From: Colwellia sp. PAMC 20917
Lineage (GTDB): Bacteria > Pseudomonadota > Gammaproteobacteria > Enterobacterales > Alteromonadaceae
Direction of reading: 5' to 3'
NCBI RefSeq assembly: GCF_001767295.1
Contig: NZ_CP014944.1
Span: 2,604,001-2,668,000, forward strand
Length of the DNA: 64,000 nt
Numbering within the stretch: the stretch's first letter is position 1; each line of letters opens with the position of its first letter. Below, one piece after another: positions 28,623 to 38,552 of this stretch. The translations under genes and the position numbers were made by a program. The notes below the pieces were generated by a model. The model did no database searches. It was not told the origin of the DNA and saw only the letters and a list, made by a program, of their open reading frames with translations.

Positions 28623-30998
28623 CTAAGGATTATAAACAACATCCAAGCTTACGCCACTAGCAGCTGAATAGCCGTAAATACCGATATGCCAAGTGTCTGC
28701 TACAGGGCTGGTAAATGAACAGGCTTCATTATTGCCACCTTTATACGGGCGACAATCATAAGTTGATGATGTTGGCTGTGCGCCACGTCGAATATATAAA
28801 TCAGCATCACCAGTACCACCACTCATTGTGAAGTCTAATGTTGCCATGCCAGCTGGTACGTCAATGGTGTAATAAGTCCATGCTTGACGAGCGACACTAA
28901 TATCCGTTAAAGATGCACTGCCACCGGTTGCTCCGCCACCTGTTGTAGGTTCGGTAAAGCTACCTGTTAAATTAACACCAGAGAAAGCAGAGTAGGCAAC
29001 AACCTTCACATAATAAGTGCCCGCTTGTGCCGTACTAATAGGACAACTTTCACTATTACCACCAGCATAAGGACGACAGTCATAGCTACTACTTGTAGGT
29101 GCTGAACCAAATTTAACGTATAAATCAGCATCACCTGTTCCACCAGCCATATTAAATGTTAGGTCTGTTGCACCCGCTGGAACTTCCATTGTAAAGCTAA
29201 GTTCAGTACTTGAAGCTAAGCCAGATTTGGTCGTGCCATTACTTAATACATCATCACCAGTTGGTGGCGGTGGTGGTGTTACGCTACCACCACAAGTTGC
29301 AGCTAATGCATCAGACGCTGCTTTTGCTTGTACTAAGCCAAAACCTGTCTTGTCATCGCGGCCAGCAACATTAAGATCAATAGCCGTTGATTTTAATGCA
29401 CTTCGAACTTCGTCAGCGCTACAATCAATATTATTACTCCAAACAATCGCTGCAACACCTGTTACATGAGGCGTAGCCATTGAAGTACCGTTGTAATAAG
29501 CATAGTTTTGAGAGCCGTTAACCGTTAACGTCGCTGCACTGCCTAACTGCGTCAATAATTGCTGACCCAACGCACGACTAACCGAAACACTGGGCACTGA
29601 AACAGCGTTAGTAGAATCAACTAAGAATGGATTTTGTAAACCAGGACGAGTACTGTCACTATAAACAATAACACCAGAGGCACCTGCATCAGCACAAGCT
29701 TTAGCTGGGTTTATTTCAGGGTAATTACTGCCTTTTTGGTTGTCATTACGTTCTGCTAAACAAATATTACCAGCAACATTACTACAGCTGTAGCTACTTC
29801 CTGAAAGTGTACAACTTGCTAAAACACCGTTTGCACTGCTATTAACATTACTTACGACGAAGCTACCACCACTTTCAATGTAATGAGTTTGTGGCACAAT
29901 ATCATTAGCATAAGTTGCTGAACCTAAGTTAATAAAACCTAAGCGACCATCGCCAGCAACGGTTGATAAAACCGCTTCACCAGGCGCAGAAATTTCAACT
30001 TGCGGTGTGTATTGAGAAAACTCAGCATGTTGATTGTTGCTATCAAGTGCGCCAACAGCCATAACAGCGTCATAAGAAGCAGGGTAAGATAATGTGGTAT
30101 TGCCATCATTACCTGAAGCGGCAACTAATAATACGCCAGAATCAGCAGCGGCTTGTAATGCGTTTTTCTCAGTAACACTTGAACCTGCACCACCTAAACT
30201 CATGTTAATAACTTTTGCGCCATTATTTACACAAGTATCAACTGCATCACTTAACTCGCCAACATAACCCCAACCCGCTTCATTAAATACTTTAACAATA
30301 TGCAGATTTACATTGGTGTTTGGCATAATACCAACAACACCTTCACTGTTATTAACACCAGCAATAGTACCTGCTACGTGAGTACCGTGAGACCCCCCGT
30401 TTTGATACCAATTTCCAGTACCTGAGTTATTGGTACCTGAAGCATTGTTAGCATTTAAATCAGGATTTGCCTGTTCATAACCAGAATCAATAATACATAC
30501 GGTCATATTTGCGCCGTCGTTATCAGTTAATTGGTCTGATTGTGTTTGTGCTATACCCCAAGGTTGATTTTGCGCCATTAAAAAGCGTTTGTAATCAGGC
30601 TCAATGAACTCAATTGATGAGTCCTTTTTCATGCGGTTGATCATGGTTTTCACATCTTTAATGTTCTTTTCTTTACCAAAAGAAATAATGTGATGACCAT
30701 TTTTCAAAATCTTTTCGTGTTTTAACGATAAGCCTGCTTTTTTCGCTAATCCTGGAGGGATTGCTTTTCCGTTTTTCTTGTTTTTATATTTAACAATTAA
30801 ACGATCAGTAAAATCCTGCTTTTCGAGCATTTGTTGTGCACGCCAATCAGCAAAACTTAATGTTGTTGATTGGGCAGATTCCATTCCGCTTTTATTTACT
30901 TTATTAATTTTAGCTTGGCTCGCATAACTTGCCGCGCTAGTTACGGTTAGAATAGATAAGGCTACTGCACTGAGTGCAAGGCGTTTGTTATTTCTCAT
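28623..30998 (-). CDS. Secreted S8 subtilisin-family protease with two PPC domains
   Basis: 791 residues. Order: signal peptide to about residue 27; I9-type propeptide (about 60-140, RLIVKYKNKK to IEFIEPDYKR); catalytic Asp171 (CIIDSGYE), His204 (GSHGTHVAG), oxyanion Asn297 (ASGND) and Ser506 (NGTSMATPH). A PA-like insert lies at about 370-495. After a Pro-rich linker come two bacterial pre-peptidase C-terminal (PPC) domains, each with GGTGDADLY and SSTYDCRPY-type blocks (about 600-690 and 695-791). PPC domains are usually removed after secretion. Paralogous to the divergent protease at 31436. Likely an extracellular protein-degrading enzyme. Confidence 0.95.
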   Translation of the reverse strand: MRNNKRLALSAVALSILTVTSAASYASQAKINKVNKSGMESAQSTTLSFADWRAQQMLEKQDFTDRLIVKYKNKKNGKAIPPGLAKKAGLSLKHEKILKNGHHIISFGKEKNIKDVKTMINRMKKDSSIEFIEPDYKRFLMAQNQPWGIAQTQSDQLTDNDGANMTVCIIDSGYEQANPDLNANNASGTNNSGTGNWYQNGGSHGTHVAGTIAGVNNSEGVVGIMPNTNVNLHIVKVFNEAGWGYVGELSDAVDTCVNNGAKVINMSLGGAGSSVTEKNALQAAADSGVLLVAASGNDGNTTLSYPASYDAVMAVGALDSNNQHAEFSQYTPQVEISAPGEAVLSTVAGDGRLGFINLGSATYANDIVPQTHYIESGGSFVVSNVNSSANGVLASCTLSGSSYSCSNVAGNICLAERNDNQKGSNYPEINPAKACADAGASGVIVYSDSTRPGLQNPFLVDSTNAVSVPSVSVSRALGQQLLTQLGSAATLTVNGSQNYAYYNGTSMATPHVTGVAAIVWSNNIDCSADEVRSALKSTAIDLNVAGRDDKTGFGLVQAKAASDALAATCGGSVTPPPPPTGDDVLSNGTTKSGLASSTELSFTMEVPAGATDLTFNMAGGTGDADLYVKFGSAPTSSSYDCRPYAGGNSESCPISTAQAGTYYVKVVAYSAFSGVNLTGSFTEPTTGGGATGGSASLTDISVARQAWTYYTIDVPAGMATLDFTMSGGTGDADLYIRRGAQPTSSTYDCRPYKGGNNEACSFTSPVADTWHIGIYGYSAASGVSLDVVYNP

Positions 30999-31435
30999 CT
31001 GATATAAACTCCATCGTTTATTTTTACGTTTAATTTGAACGTTTGCCTAGGCTACCTTCAACGTATTTTATTATGTATTGCTTTAATGGGTGAAAACCCA
31101 CTCCAAAAATAATGGCTTGTTTGCGATTTTTTAACTAGCAAATCACAGACTTTTTTTCATAGTAAAGCGACAGATTGGTTTTTATTTTTTAGTTATCTAT
31201 ATGAAAAAATAGATTTTGTTTTTATTTTGTCGTGCGTGTTCGAAAAGCTGTCGCTATTTTGCTAGGGAATATTTTCTGACTTGATATTATCGAATTATGC
31301 AAGATGCACGATACTGATTTAACAAAGATAAATAAGTCATCATCAAGATAGTAAGGACTGCTCAATAAAATAAAACATAACGTTGATAATAAAAATAATA
31401 TAAACAACGTCCCTATATAAGAGAGAGTAGAACAT
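30999..31435. other. Shared upstream region of two divergent S8 proteases
   Basis: 437 AT-rich bases hold both promoters. A GAGAG ribosome site lies before the plus gene. No convincing operator palindrome or ORF was seen. Confidence 0.5.
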
Positions 31436-33286
31436 ATGAAAGCTTCTAAATTTACAACATCAATTATTGCCTTAGCCGTTACCGCAGCATTTTCAGCACA
31501 AGCTGCCGATGATCGATACATTATAAAAGTAGACGAAAGTAAAAAAGGCCTTGTTAAAGCACTCGCTAAAAAATTAGGCGGCGAATTAAAAGTTGACGGC
31601 AAAGGTTTTATCGCTGCTTCATTCGCTGGTAAAGACTTAAGCCAAGTTAAAGGTTTATTAAATAATCCACATATTCAAATGATCGAAGAAGATCAGCGCC
31701 GTGTACCACTTTCTATATATAGTGATACTGCAGGTAACCCTGTCACAACTCAACTTACCCCTTATGCGGTTGTTCAATCTCAAGCTGACCAAGTTAACTT
31801 TAACGCTGGCGCAGGTATGAAGGTATGTGTTATCGATTCAGGTTTAGATCGCTCTAACGAAGATTTTATTTGGAACAATATCACAGGTACTAATGATTCA
31901 GGCACAGGTAACTGGGATGAAAACGGTGGTCCACACGGAACTCACGTAGCCGGTACCATTGGTGCTGCAGATAACGGTTTTGGTGTTGTTGGTATGGCAC
32001 CTGGCGTTGATATGCACATTGTTAAAGTATTTAACGAAGCAGGTTGGGGATATTCTTCTGACTTAGCTTATGCAGCAAACGTTTGTTCTGGGGCTGGCGC
32101 GAACATCATCAGCATGAGTTTGGGTGGTGGTGGTGCAAACAGCACTGAAGAGAACGCCTTTAAAGCATTTACAGAATCTGGCGGTTTGGTTGTAGCGGCA
32201 GCAGGTAACGATGGTAACAATGTTCGTTCATTCCCAGCAGGTTACTCTTCAGTAATGATGGTCGGTGCTAACGATAATAATAACGCTATAGCTGATTTCT
32301 CGCAATTTCCGAGCTGTACGTCGACAACGACAACAGGTAAAGGTAAAAATCGCACAACGACGACAACGACGAACGAAACTATTTGTGTTGAAGTAACGGC
32401 TGGTGGTGTTGATACATTATCTACTTACCCTGCAGGCATGGCGACCAGTGCTTCAATGAGTGCTGATGGCGTTGCTTTTGCTTCATCTGCAATGGAGAAC
32501 TCAGGGGTAGTTTCAGGTAACACTTACAACATGGGTACTGCAGAGTCTACTGACTCGGGCGCAAACGGTATGGTTTGTGTTATAGAGCGTGGCGTTATTT
32601 CTTTCCATGATAAAGTGAATAACTGTGAACTTTCAGGCGGTATTGGTGCGGTTCTATATAATAACGAACCTGGTATGCTATATGGTACTTTGGGAGATAC
32701 TAACGCAACTAGCATTCCTGCAGTAGGGGCTTCTCAAGAAGACGGCGCAGCCTTATTAGCAGCCAATACAGTTGATATTACTATTGGTACTAGCGATTAC
32801 GGTTTCATGAGCGGAACTTCAATGGCTACCCCGGCAGTATCAGGTATCGCTGCGCTAGTTTGGTCTAACCATAACGGTTGTACGGGTACACAGATTCGTG
32901 ATGCACTAAAATCAACAGCTGAAGATAACGGCGCAGCAGGTCACGATGACTACTTTGGCCACGGTATCGTTAAAGCAAAAGCGGCTAGCGATTACTTAAC
33001 CGCTAATGGTTGTGGTGGTGGCGTTGTTACTCCTCCTCCAGTAGAAGGTGGTGATATTACTGCCGACGCATCAGGATACAAGGCTAAAGGTAAAAACAAA
33101 GTTGACGTAACTTGGTCAGGTGCAGCTACTGCAAGTGTCGATATTATCCGTAATGGTTCTTTAAGAATAACAACGGCAAACGATGGTGCTTATACCGACA
33201 GCTTTAGAACTTCTGGTTCGTTTACATATAAAGTATGTGATCAAGGAACTAGTAATTGTTCTACGGAAACCACAGTTAATTTCTAG
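31436..33286 (+). CDS. Secreted S8 subtilisin-family protease with FN3-like tail
   Basis: 616 residues: signal peptide ending SAQA (about residue 23), short propeptide (to about 90), Asp134 (CVIDSGLD), His167 (GPHGTHVAG), and Ser462 (SGTSMATPAVSG). Between His and Ser there is a PA-type insert. A Thr-rich low-complexity loop bounded by cysteines (about 296-322, CTSTTTTGKGKNRTTTTTTN) is unusual. The last 80 residues after a Pro-rich linker read like a fibronectin-III/Ig strand set (VDVTWSGAATASVDIIRNG, FTYKVCDQGTSNC). Close paralogue of the minus-strand protease (both have VKVFNEAGWGY), but without PPC domains. Confidence 0.95.
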   Translation: MKASKFTTSIIALAVTAAFSAQAADDRYIIKVDESKKGLVKALAKKLGGELKVDGKGFIAASFAGKDLSQVKGLLNNPHIQMIEEDQRRVPLSIYSDTAGNPVTTQLTPYAVVQSQADQVNFNAGAGMKVCVIDSGLDRSNEDFIWNNITGTNDSGTGNWDENGGPHGTHVAGTIGAADNGFGVVGMAPGVDMHIVKVFNEAGWGYSSDLAYAANVCSGAGANIISMSLGGGGANSTEENAFKAFTESGGLVVAAAGNDGNNVRSFPAGYSSVMMVGANDNNNAIADFSQFPSCTSTTTTGKGKNRTTTTTTNETICVEVTAGGVDTLSTYPAGMATSASMSADGVAFASSAMENSGVVSGNTYNMGTAESTDSGANGMVCVIERGVISFHDKVNNCELSGGIGAVLYNNEPGMLYGTLGDTNATSIPAVGASQEDGAALLAANTVDITIGTSDYGFMSGTSMATPAVSGIAALVWSNHNGCTGTQIRDALKSTAEDNGAAGHDDYFGHGIVKAKAASDYLTANGCGGGVVTPPPVEGGDITADASGYKAKGKNKVDVTWSGAATASVDIIRNGSLRITTANDGAYTDSFRTSGSFTYKVCDQGTSNCSTETTVNF

Positions 33287-33331
33287 ATTTATACGTTATT
33301 AGTACAAGGAAGTAGTCATATTAACTAGTTG

Positions 33332-33370
33332 ATATCCAGTTCATTATTTGAGCTGGATATTTTTATTTTA
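33332..33370 (+). terminator. Terminator of the S8 protease gene at 31436
   Basis: ATATCCAG pairs with CTGGATAT, with part of the inner bases also pairing, followed by TTTTATTTT. The remaining 200 bases to the next gene are AT-rich promoter sequence. Confidence 0.8.
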
Positions 33371-33580
33371 GCAACATGTAATAATTTATAGTTATATGTA
33401 TATACTCATAAGTTATTACAGGTTGGGTCAAGTTTAGTTTATGTTCACAATCAATGTGTATTTTGTAACTGATTATTAAAAATTGTTTAAATGTACAATT
33501 GGCTAAATTTAAATTACAAACATTAAGTTAAATTACCCTGACGTTTTTAAAAGATGTAACGGGAAAAGGGGATAAAAATT

Positions 33581-35275
33581 TTGAATATTTCTGTAAAAAA
33601 CATTATAAAACCACTCTCACTTTTAGGTCTTATCAGCGTAACTGTTTGGCTGATCCATACAACCATTAATAAAAATGTAGACGCACAAAAGCAATCGTAC
33701 ATTATTTCTTCAAATAACTATCAATTATTGCAAACAGAATTAGCAACGCTAAACGTTCAACCAACGCATCAATTAGCTATTATCAATGCTGTTGCCGTTT
33801 CCCTTAATATTGAACAGTTAGCTCAGTTACATGCACAGTTAGACATTAAGGTTACGCAAAATCATCACGTAGAAATGTCTGGTGGTAATGCCTGGGGTAA
33901 GCGTAAATGGCAGCCTAAGTCTGTAGTCAATGACTTGATTAATGCTAATTCAGCACATTATGCTCGTAATTTTGGCGATGGTGTAACTATTGGCTTTCTA
34001 GATACAGGTCTTGATCAATTACAAGGAACATCTTCAGGTTTATCTACTGATTTATATGGTCGGGATAAGTTCTGGGGAACTTATGATGCGATTAATAACA
34101 ATATCAGTAATTATAGTAATGAAGAAAATGGCCACGGTACGCATGTTGCGAGTATTGCTGGCAATGCAGATTATGATGTCTACGGAAAAGTTTATGGTGT
34201 TGCGCCGAATGCTTCGTTAGTCGGTATTAAAGCCTTTGATTCGGAAGGCAAGGCAACCTATGCAGACGTTATTCGTGGCATTGATTGGGCACTACAAGTT
34301 AAAGACCAAATTAATTTAAGAGTATTGAACATGTCGTTCAGTGGGCCAGCTCGTTCATACTATTGGGAAGACCCATTAAACCAAGCAGTAATGAAAGCAT
34401 GGCAAGCAGGTATTGTTGTTGTTGCTTCTGCCGGTAACAGTGGTCCAGACCCTATGACAATCGGCGTTCCAGGTAATGTACCTTATATTATTACCGTTGG
34501 TGCGATGACAGATAATTATACTGCTGATTATGCAGCTGACGACAAAGTAGCTACTTTTAGCGCGGCAGGCCCGACAGCTGAAGGTTTTGTTAAACCAGAA
34601 ATTATCGCGCCAGGCGGACACTTAACAGGTTTAATGGCTTTTGATACTCAAATCGTTCAGGAGCATCCAGAATTTCATGACGGCGGAAGTTATTTTGAAA
34701 TGTCAGGTACATCGCAAGCTGCTGGCGTAGTTTCTGGTGTAGTGGCTTTGATGTTGACACAAGATCCAACGTTAACTCCTGACGAAGTGAAGTGTCGCTT
34801 AATGGACAGTGCGCATACCGCATTCGATAATAACGATGAGCTCGCTTATAGCGTATTTCAACAAGGTTCAGGCATGGTTAATGCTGCTGACGCATTAGCG
34901 AGTAACGCTTCAGCATGTGCTAATCAAGCATTAGATATTGCACAAGACATCGCGGGTAATGAGCATTTCTTTGGTCCTGCAAACATCAATGAAGATGGAA
35001 ACTTCTATGTTGAAGGTTTAGGTGATGAATATATCTGGAAATTAGATGAAAGTAACCTTGATGGAGACACGGTTATCTGGAGAATGAATTTTACTGAAAA
35101 TGCTTTAGATTGGAGAAATACCGCGTCTACGGATACGGTGATCTGGCGAATGAATATCGAAACTGACACGGTTATCTGGAGAATGAATGTCGAAATGGAT
35201 ACTGTTATTTGGAGGATGAGCGTCGCTAATAGTTCTACTAATATCGGTGTTAATAATTGGGTTGAACAACAATAA
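33581..35275 (+). CDS. S8 subtilisin-family protease with C-terminal DTVIWRMN repeats
   Basis: 564 residues from a TTG at 33581, supported by the strong GGGAAAAGGGGA ribosome region just ahead. It has an N-terminal membrane or uncleaved signal segment (about 11-30) and a prodomain to about 110. Triad: Asp141 (GFLDTGLD), His185 (NGHGTHVASIAG) and Ser378 (MSGTSQAAG). There is no PA or PPC domain. The last 70 residues carry an 11-residue unit, DTVIWRMN plus three variable residues, at 496, 518, 529 and 540, with a degenerate copy at 507 (NALDWRNTAST). Repeats ending in aromatic/charged patterns are known in some bacterial S8 proteases, but I do not know this one. Possibly a surface-retention or secretion tail. 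Confidence 0.9.
   Translation: MNISVKNIIKPLSLLGLISVTVWLIHTTINKNVDAQKQSYIISSNNYQLLQTELATLNVQPTHQLAIINAVAVSLNIEQLAQLHAQLDIKVTQNHHVEMSGGNAWGKRKWQPKSVVNDLINANSAHYARNFGDGVTIGFLDTGLDQLQGTSSGLSTDLYGRDKFWGTYDAINNNISNYSNEENGHGTHVASIAGNADYDVYGKVYGVAPNASLVGIKAFDSEGKATYADVIRGIDWALQVKDQINLRVLNMSFSGPARSYYWEDPLNQAVMKAWQAGIVVVASAGNSGPDPMTIGVPGNVPYIITVGAMTDNYTADYAADDKVATFSAAGPTAEGFVKPEIIAPGGHLTGLMAFDTQIVQEHPEFHDGGSYFEMSGTSQAAGVVSGVVALMLTQDPTLTPDEVKCRLMDSAHTAFDNNDELAYSVFQQGSGMVNAADALASNASACANQALDIAQDIAGNEHFFGPANINEDGNFYVEGLGDEYIWKLDESNLDGDTVIWRMNFTENALDWRNTASTDTVIWRMNIETDTVIWRMNVEMDTVIWRMSVANSSTNIGVNNWVEQQ
35066..35229 (+). repeat. 33-base in-frame repeat (five units) at the end of the S8 gene
   Basis: Units begin at 35066, 35099 (degenerate), 35132, 35165 and 35198, exact 33-base spacing. 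Codon choice differs between copies (GACACGGTTATC, GATACGGTGATC, GATACTGTTATT) while the peptide DTVIWRM stays fixed, so the protein sequence rather than the DNA is conserved. Confidence 0.88.
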
Positions 35276-35288
35276 CTTAATTACCCTC

Positions 35289-35317
35289 AAGCCACTGTTT
35301 ATAGAGTGGCTTTTTTA
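35289..35317 (+). terminator. Terminator after the S8 repeat protease
   Basis: AAGCCACT pairs with AGTGGCTT around an 8-base loop and is followed by TTTTTA. Confidence 0.85.
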
Positions 35318-35370
35318 ATACCTTTATTTCATCCTTTAAATTTATTTCATCACTATATAAGAGCTGTTTT

Positions 35371-38300
35371 GTGAAAAATATACTACTCTTTTTAATCTCT
35401 ATTATCCTTAGTTTCAGTGTTATCGCGCAAGAAACCAAACTGTTTAAAAACTTTGGTATTGATAACCCAATGTCCTACAACTTTGTTAGAACCATCGCTC
35501 AAGATGCAGATGGTTTTATGTGGTTTGGTTCATCGGAAGGTTTAGATCGTTTTGATGGTCACCAAACACTTAGCTTTCATCATGATAGTTCTCTGCCTAA
35601 CTCACTAAGCTCTAATGTAATAAGTCGTATTCTTATAGATAAACAGCAAAAACTTTGGGTCGGTACTTTTGGTGGGGGCTTAAATTTATATAGACCAGAA
35701 AGCCAAGATTTTATTCATTTTACTACAAAAACAAAAAATGTCACGCTGACCAATGATACTGTAAATGCTTTATTTGAAGACAGTGAAGGTAAAATTTGGA
35801 TTGCTACAGAAAATGGTTTGAATGTTCTCAGTACAGATAAAGGTAAATGGTCAACTCAGCACATACTTCAAGAATTAGGCAACCCAAATAGTCTTACCCA
35901 TAATGGTGTACTCTCGATTATTGAAACTCGTAATCGAGAAATTTGGGTTGGAACAAATGGTGGTGGAATTTCTGTATTTAATCTCCAAGGTGAATTCATT
36001 AAATCCATCAAATACGGAAATCCAAATAGTGCGACTTACGTTAATAAATTCGTCAGCAGTATGTATCTAGATAGTAAAGGGGATATTTGGATAGGTACAG
36101 TTGATAGTGGTTTATTAAGATACTCCCTTAACACCGAGCAGTTTATACACTATCAAGTTAATGCTGATGGCCAGTCAACAATTAGCAGTAACGCAATAAG
36201 TAAAATCTATCAGGACTCAGAAAAAAATATGTGGATCGCCACGGACAATGGTTTATCTATTTATAATTATACAACCAAGAATTTCAGTCGATACAATAAC
36301 TCGCCCAATAACCCCTATAGTATCAGTAGTGATTTTGTTCTTACATTTTTTGAAGATAATAATAAAATGATGTGGGTAGGTACCTTTTCAGGAGTTAATC
36401 GTTGGGATCCTCGTATGGCAACCTTTCGTCAATACAGCAACCAAACTAATCCTATTTTAAAAAATAACAATATCACTAGCTTTACTCAGTTTGGTAAAGA
36501 CAATTTGTTTTTTAGTACCTACAGTGGGGGAATTTATAAGTTGTCTAAACATGATAATTCAATTGCCCCCGTCGTTTTTAACGATTCGTTTTCAGAATAT
36601 AAAATTATGACTCTGTTTGCCGATGGCAACACGTTATGGGTAGGAACACGAGGTTCAGGGCTATACTCAGTAGATTTAGCAACAAATAATGTTACTGGAT
36701 ATAGGCATGACGCTGAAAATTTCAACTCGATTTCGGCCAATAGTATTACTGATATAATTAAAGATGTTAATGGTAACCTTTGGGTATCTACATTCCATCA
36801 AGGAATTAATTTATTAAATAAAAATGGGACGTTTAAACGTTTTATAAAAAATGAGTCAAATTTAGAGAAAGGACCGAGCGGTAATCATATTTTACAGTTA
36901 CTAGAAGATGAACAAGGCTTTATTTGGTTAGGAACTTTTGGTGGTGGGCTTAGTCGCTTTGATCCTAAGCTCGAAATATTTACTCATTTATTACATAAAG
37001 AGAGTAACCCCGAAGGGATCTCAGATGACTTCACATGGTTCATGTTACTCGACAATAACAAAAATCTTTGGTTCGGAACTCAATCTTCTGGCTTAAGTAT
37101 GTTAAGTCGTGAAAATCGTTACAGAAACAACTTTTCATTTTCCCATCTTAATACTAAAGATGGTATGAAAAGTTTGACCGTATATGGCATCACCCAAGAT
37201 GCTAATGAAGATATTTGGTTTAGTACCAATAAAGGGATATCTCGTTACTCAATAAATGATAAAAGTTTTAAGCATTTCAATTTAACTCATGGCTTAGTTG
37301 ATCTCGAATATACACATTCTGCTGTATTTCGTTCAATAGACAACACAATATATTTTGGTGCAGGCAAAGGGATGAGTAGTATTAATCCTGAAAAAATTAA
37401 TAGGAGTCTTTCTGTACCGGAAGTTCGGTTAACGAGTGTGTTAAAGTTGAATGAACCTATGCCTCTAGGGAGCTCATTATCTAATTTAACCGAATTAGAG
37501 TTTGATTACAGTGATCAAATAATTTCATTTGAGTATGTAGGCTTAAATTACTCAGATCCAGAATCAACCCGATATAAATATAGGTTACAGGGCTTTGATG
37601 AGGAATGGATAGCTGCAGGTAAATCACGACGTGCCACTTATACAAATTTACCTGCAGGTAGTTATACATTGCAAATTATTGCTGGAAATAACGACAATGT
37701 TTGGAGTGAACCGGGTTATTCATTAGCTATTACAGTTAAACCAGCACCTTGGAATACTTGGTGGGCTTATTTATTGTATGCCATGGCGGTTGCTTTAACG
37801 TTATTAGTCTACTCACGCTTTTTGAATCGAAAACTATTGGTTGAACAACAACAAAAATCTTACCTTAAAGAGCAAGTCAAAGAGAAAACGCAAAAGTTAC
37901 AATCGCAAAATAGCGAACTTGAACATGCTAATATTCTACTTGAAAAGTCGGCAACGGTAGATAAAGTAACAGGAGTACGAAGTCGCCGCTATCTTGATAT
38001 TTATATTGAGCAAACTAGCCAGTTGATGAATCAAATTCATCAGAATATTCTACCAGTACAGCGGAGCACCTTACCCCGTCTTTACGTCTTAATGGTTCAG
38101 GTCAATGAGCTGACCAATATCAGTAATAGCCAGTTGATTAACATTACTGATTTATTACTGTTTAGCAGAAATACCGATGACCTAGTTGTTCGTTGGTCCG
38201 ATGATACCTTTGCTGTTATTGGTTATGAAAAAGATAACAATGCTGGTGAATTAGCAGCGCGGTTAGCAAGTAAATTTGAAAAACAATTCGACGATAATAT

Positions 38301-38535
38301 TTCCATGAATATTGCTTACTCTTTTTATCCGTTTAATAGAGAGCAACCTATGGAAATATCGTGGGATCAAGTCAGCGTGATGATTGAACTTGGCTTAACA
38401 TTAACAAGTAAAGAGCCAGCGATTGCTTGGCTTGGCTTATGTGAACCTAAGATACAACCTTTCAGCTACTTAGCAGTGATTCAAGGCGCTGATCTAGCGA
38501 CACTTAAGCATAACATCCAAGTTAAGCAAGGTTAG
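35371..38535 (+). CDS. Periplasmic propeller sensor with Y_Y_Y domain and degenerate GGDEF-like domain
   Basis: 1054 residues from a GTG at 35371, with signal peptide KNILLFLISIILSFSVIA. Residues about 30-690 are two-component-regulator propeller repeats (recurring IWIGT, LWVGTFGGGLNLY, MWFGSSEGLDRFDG). A Y_Y_Y domain follows (YRLQGFDEEWIAAGKSRRAT, about 705-790), then one transmembrane helix (about 797-815) and a coiled coil. The cytoplasmic end has GGDEF-domain spacing (DKVTGVRSRRYLD) but the active site reads RWSDDTFAVIG at 941-951 in place of GGDEF, so it should not make cyclic di-GMP. This is a ligand sensor without its own kinase. The next gene, convergent, is a hybrid kinase lacking a periplasmic propeller. 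Confidence 0.9.
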   Translation: MKNILLFLISIILSFSVIAQETKLFKNFGIDNPMSYNFVRTIAQDADGFMWFGSSEGLDRFDGHQTLSFHHDSSLPNSLSSNVISRILIDKQQKLWVGTFGGGLNLYRPESQDFIHFTTKTKNVTLTNDTVNALFEDSEGKIWIATENGLNVLSTDKGKWSTQHILQELGNPNSLTHNGVLSIIETRNREIWVGTNGGGISVFNLQGEFIKSIKYGNPNSATYVNKFVSSMYLDSKGDIWIGTVDSGLLRYSLNTEQFIHYQVNADGQSTISSNAISKIYQDSEKNMWIATDNGLSIYNYTTKNFSRYNNSPNNPYSISSDFVLTFFEDNNKMMWVGTFSGVNRWDPRMATFRQYSNQTNPILKNNNITSFTQFGKDNLFFSTYSGGIYKLSKHDNSIAPVVFNDSFSEYKIMTLFADGNTLWVGTRGSGLYSVDLATNNVTGYRHDAENFNSISANSITDIIKDVNGNLWVSTFHQGINLLNKNGTFKRFIKNESNLEKGPSGNHILQLLEDEQGFIWLGTFGGGLSRFDPKLEIFTHLLHKESNPEGISDDFTWFMLLDNNKNLWFGTQSSGLSMLSRENRYRNNFSFSHLNTKDGMKSLTVYGITQDANEDIWFSTNKGISRYSINDKSFKHFNLTHGLVDLEYTHSAVFRSIDNTIYFGAGKGMSSINPEKINRSLSVPEVRLTSVLKLNEPMPLGSSLSNLTELEFDYSDQIISFEYVGLNYSDPESTRYKYRLQGFDEEWIAAGKSRRATYTNLPAGSYTLQIIAGNNDNVWSEPGYSLAITVKPAPWNTWWAYLLYAMAVALTLLVYSRFLNRKLLVEQQQKSYLKEQVKEKTQKLQSQNSELEHANILLEKSATVDKVTGVRSRRYLDIYIEQTSQLMNQIHQNILPVQRSTLPRLYVLMVQVNELTNISNSQLINITDLLLFSRNTDDLVVRWSDDTFAVIGYEKDNNAGELAARLASKFEKQFDDNISMNIAYSFYPFNREQPMEISWDQVSVMIELGLTLTSKEPAIAWLGLCEPKIQPFSYLAVIQGADLATLKHNIQVKQG

Positions 38536-38552
38536 CCTGAGTAGCTTTGCAG

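Noticed and set aside
37860-38535. Active diguanylate cyclase domain
   Set aside because: The GGDEF signature is replaced by WSDDTF, and other active-site residues are not evident.
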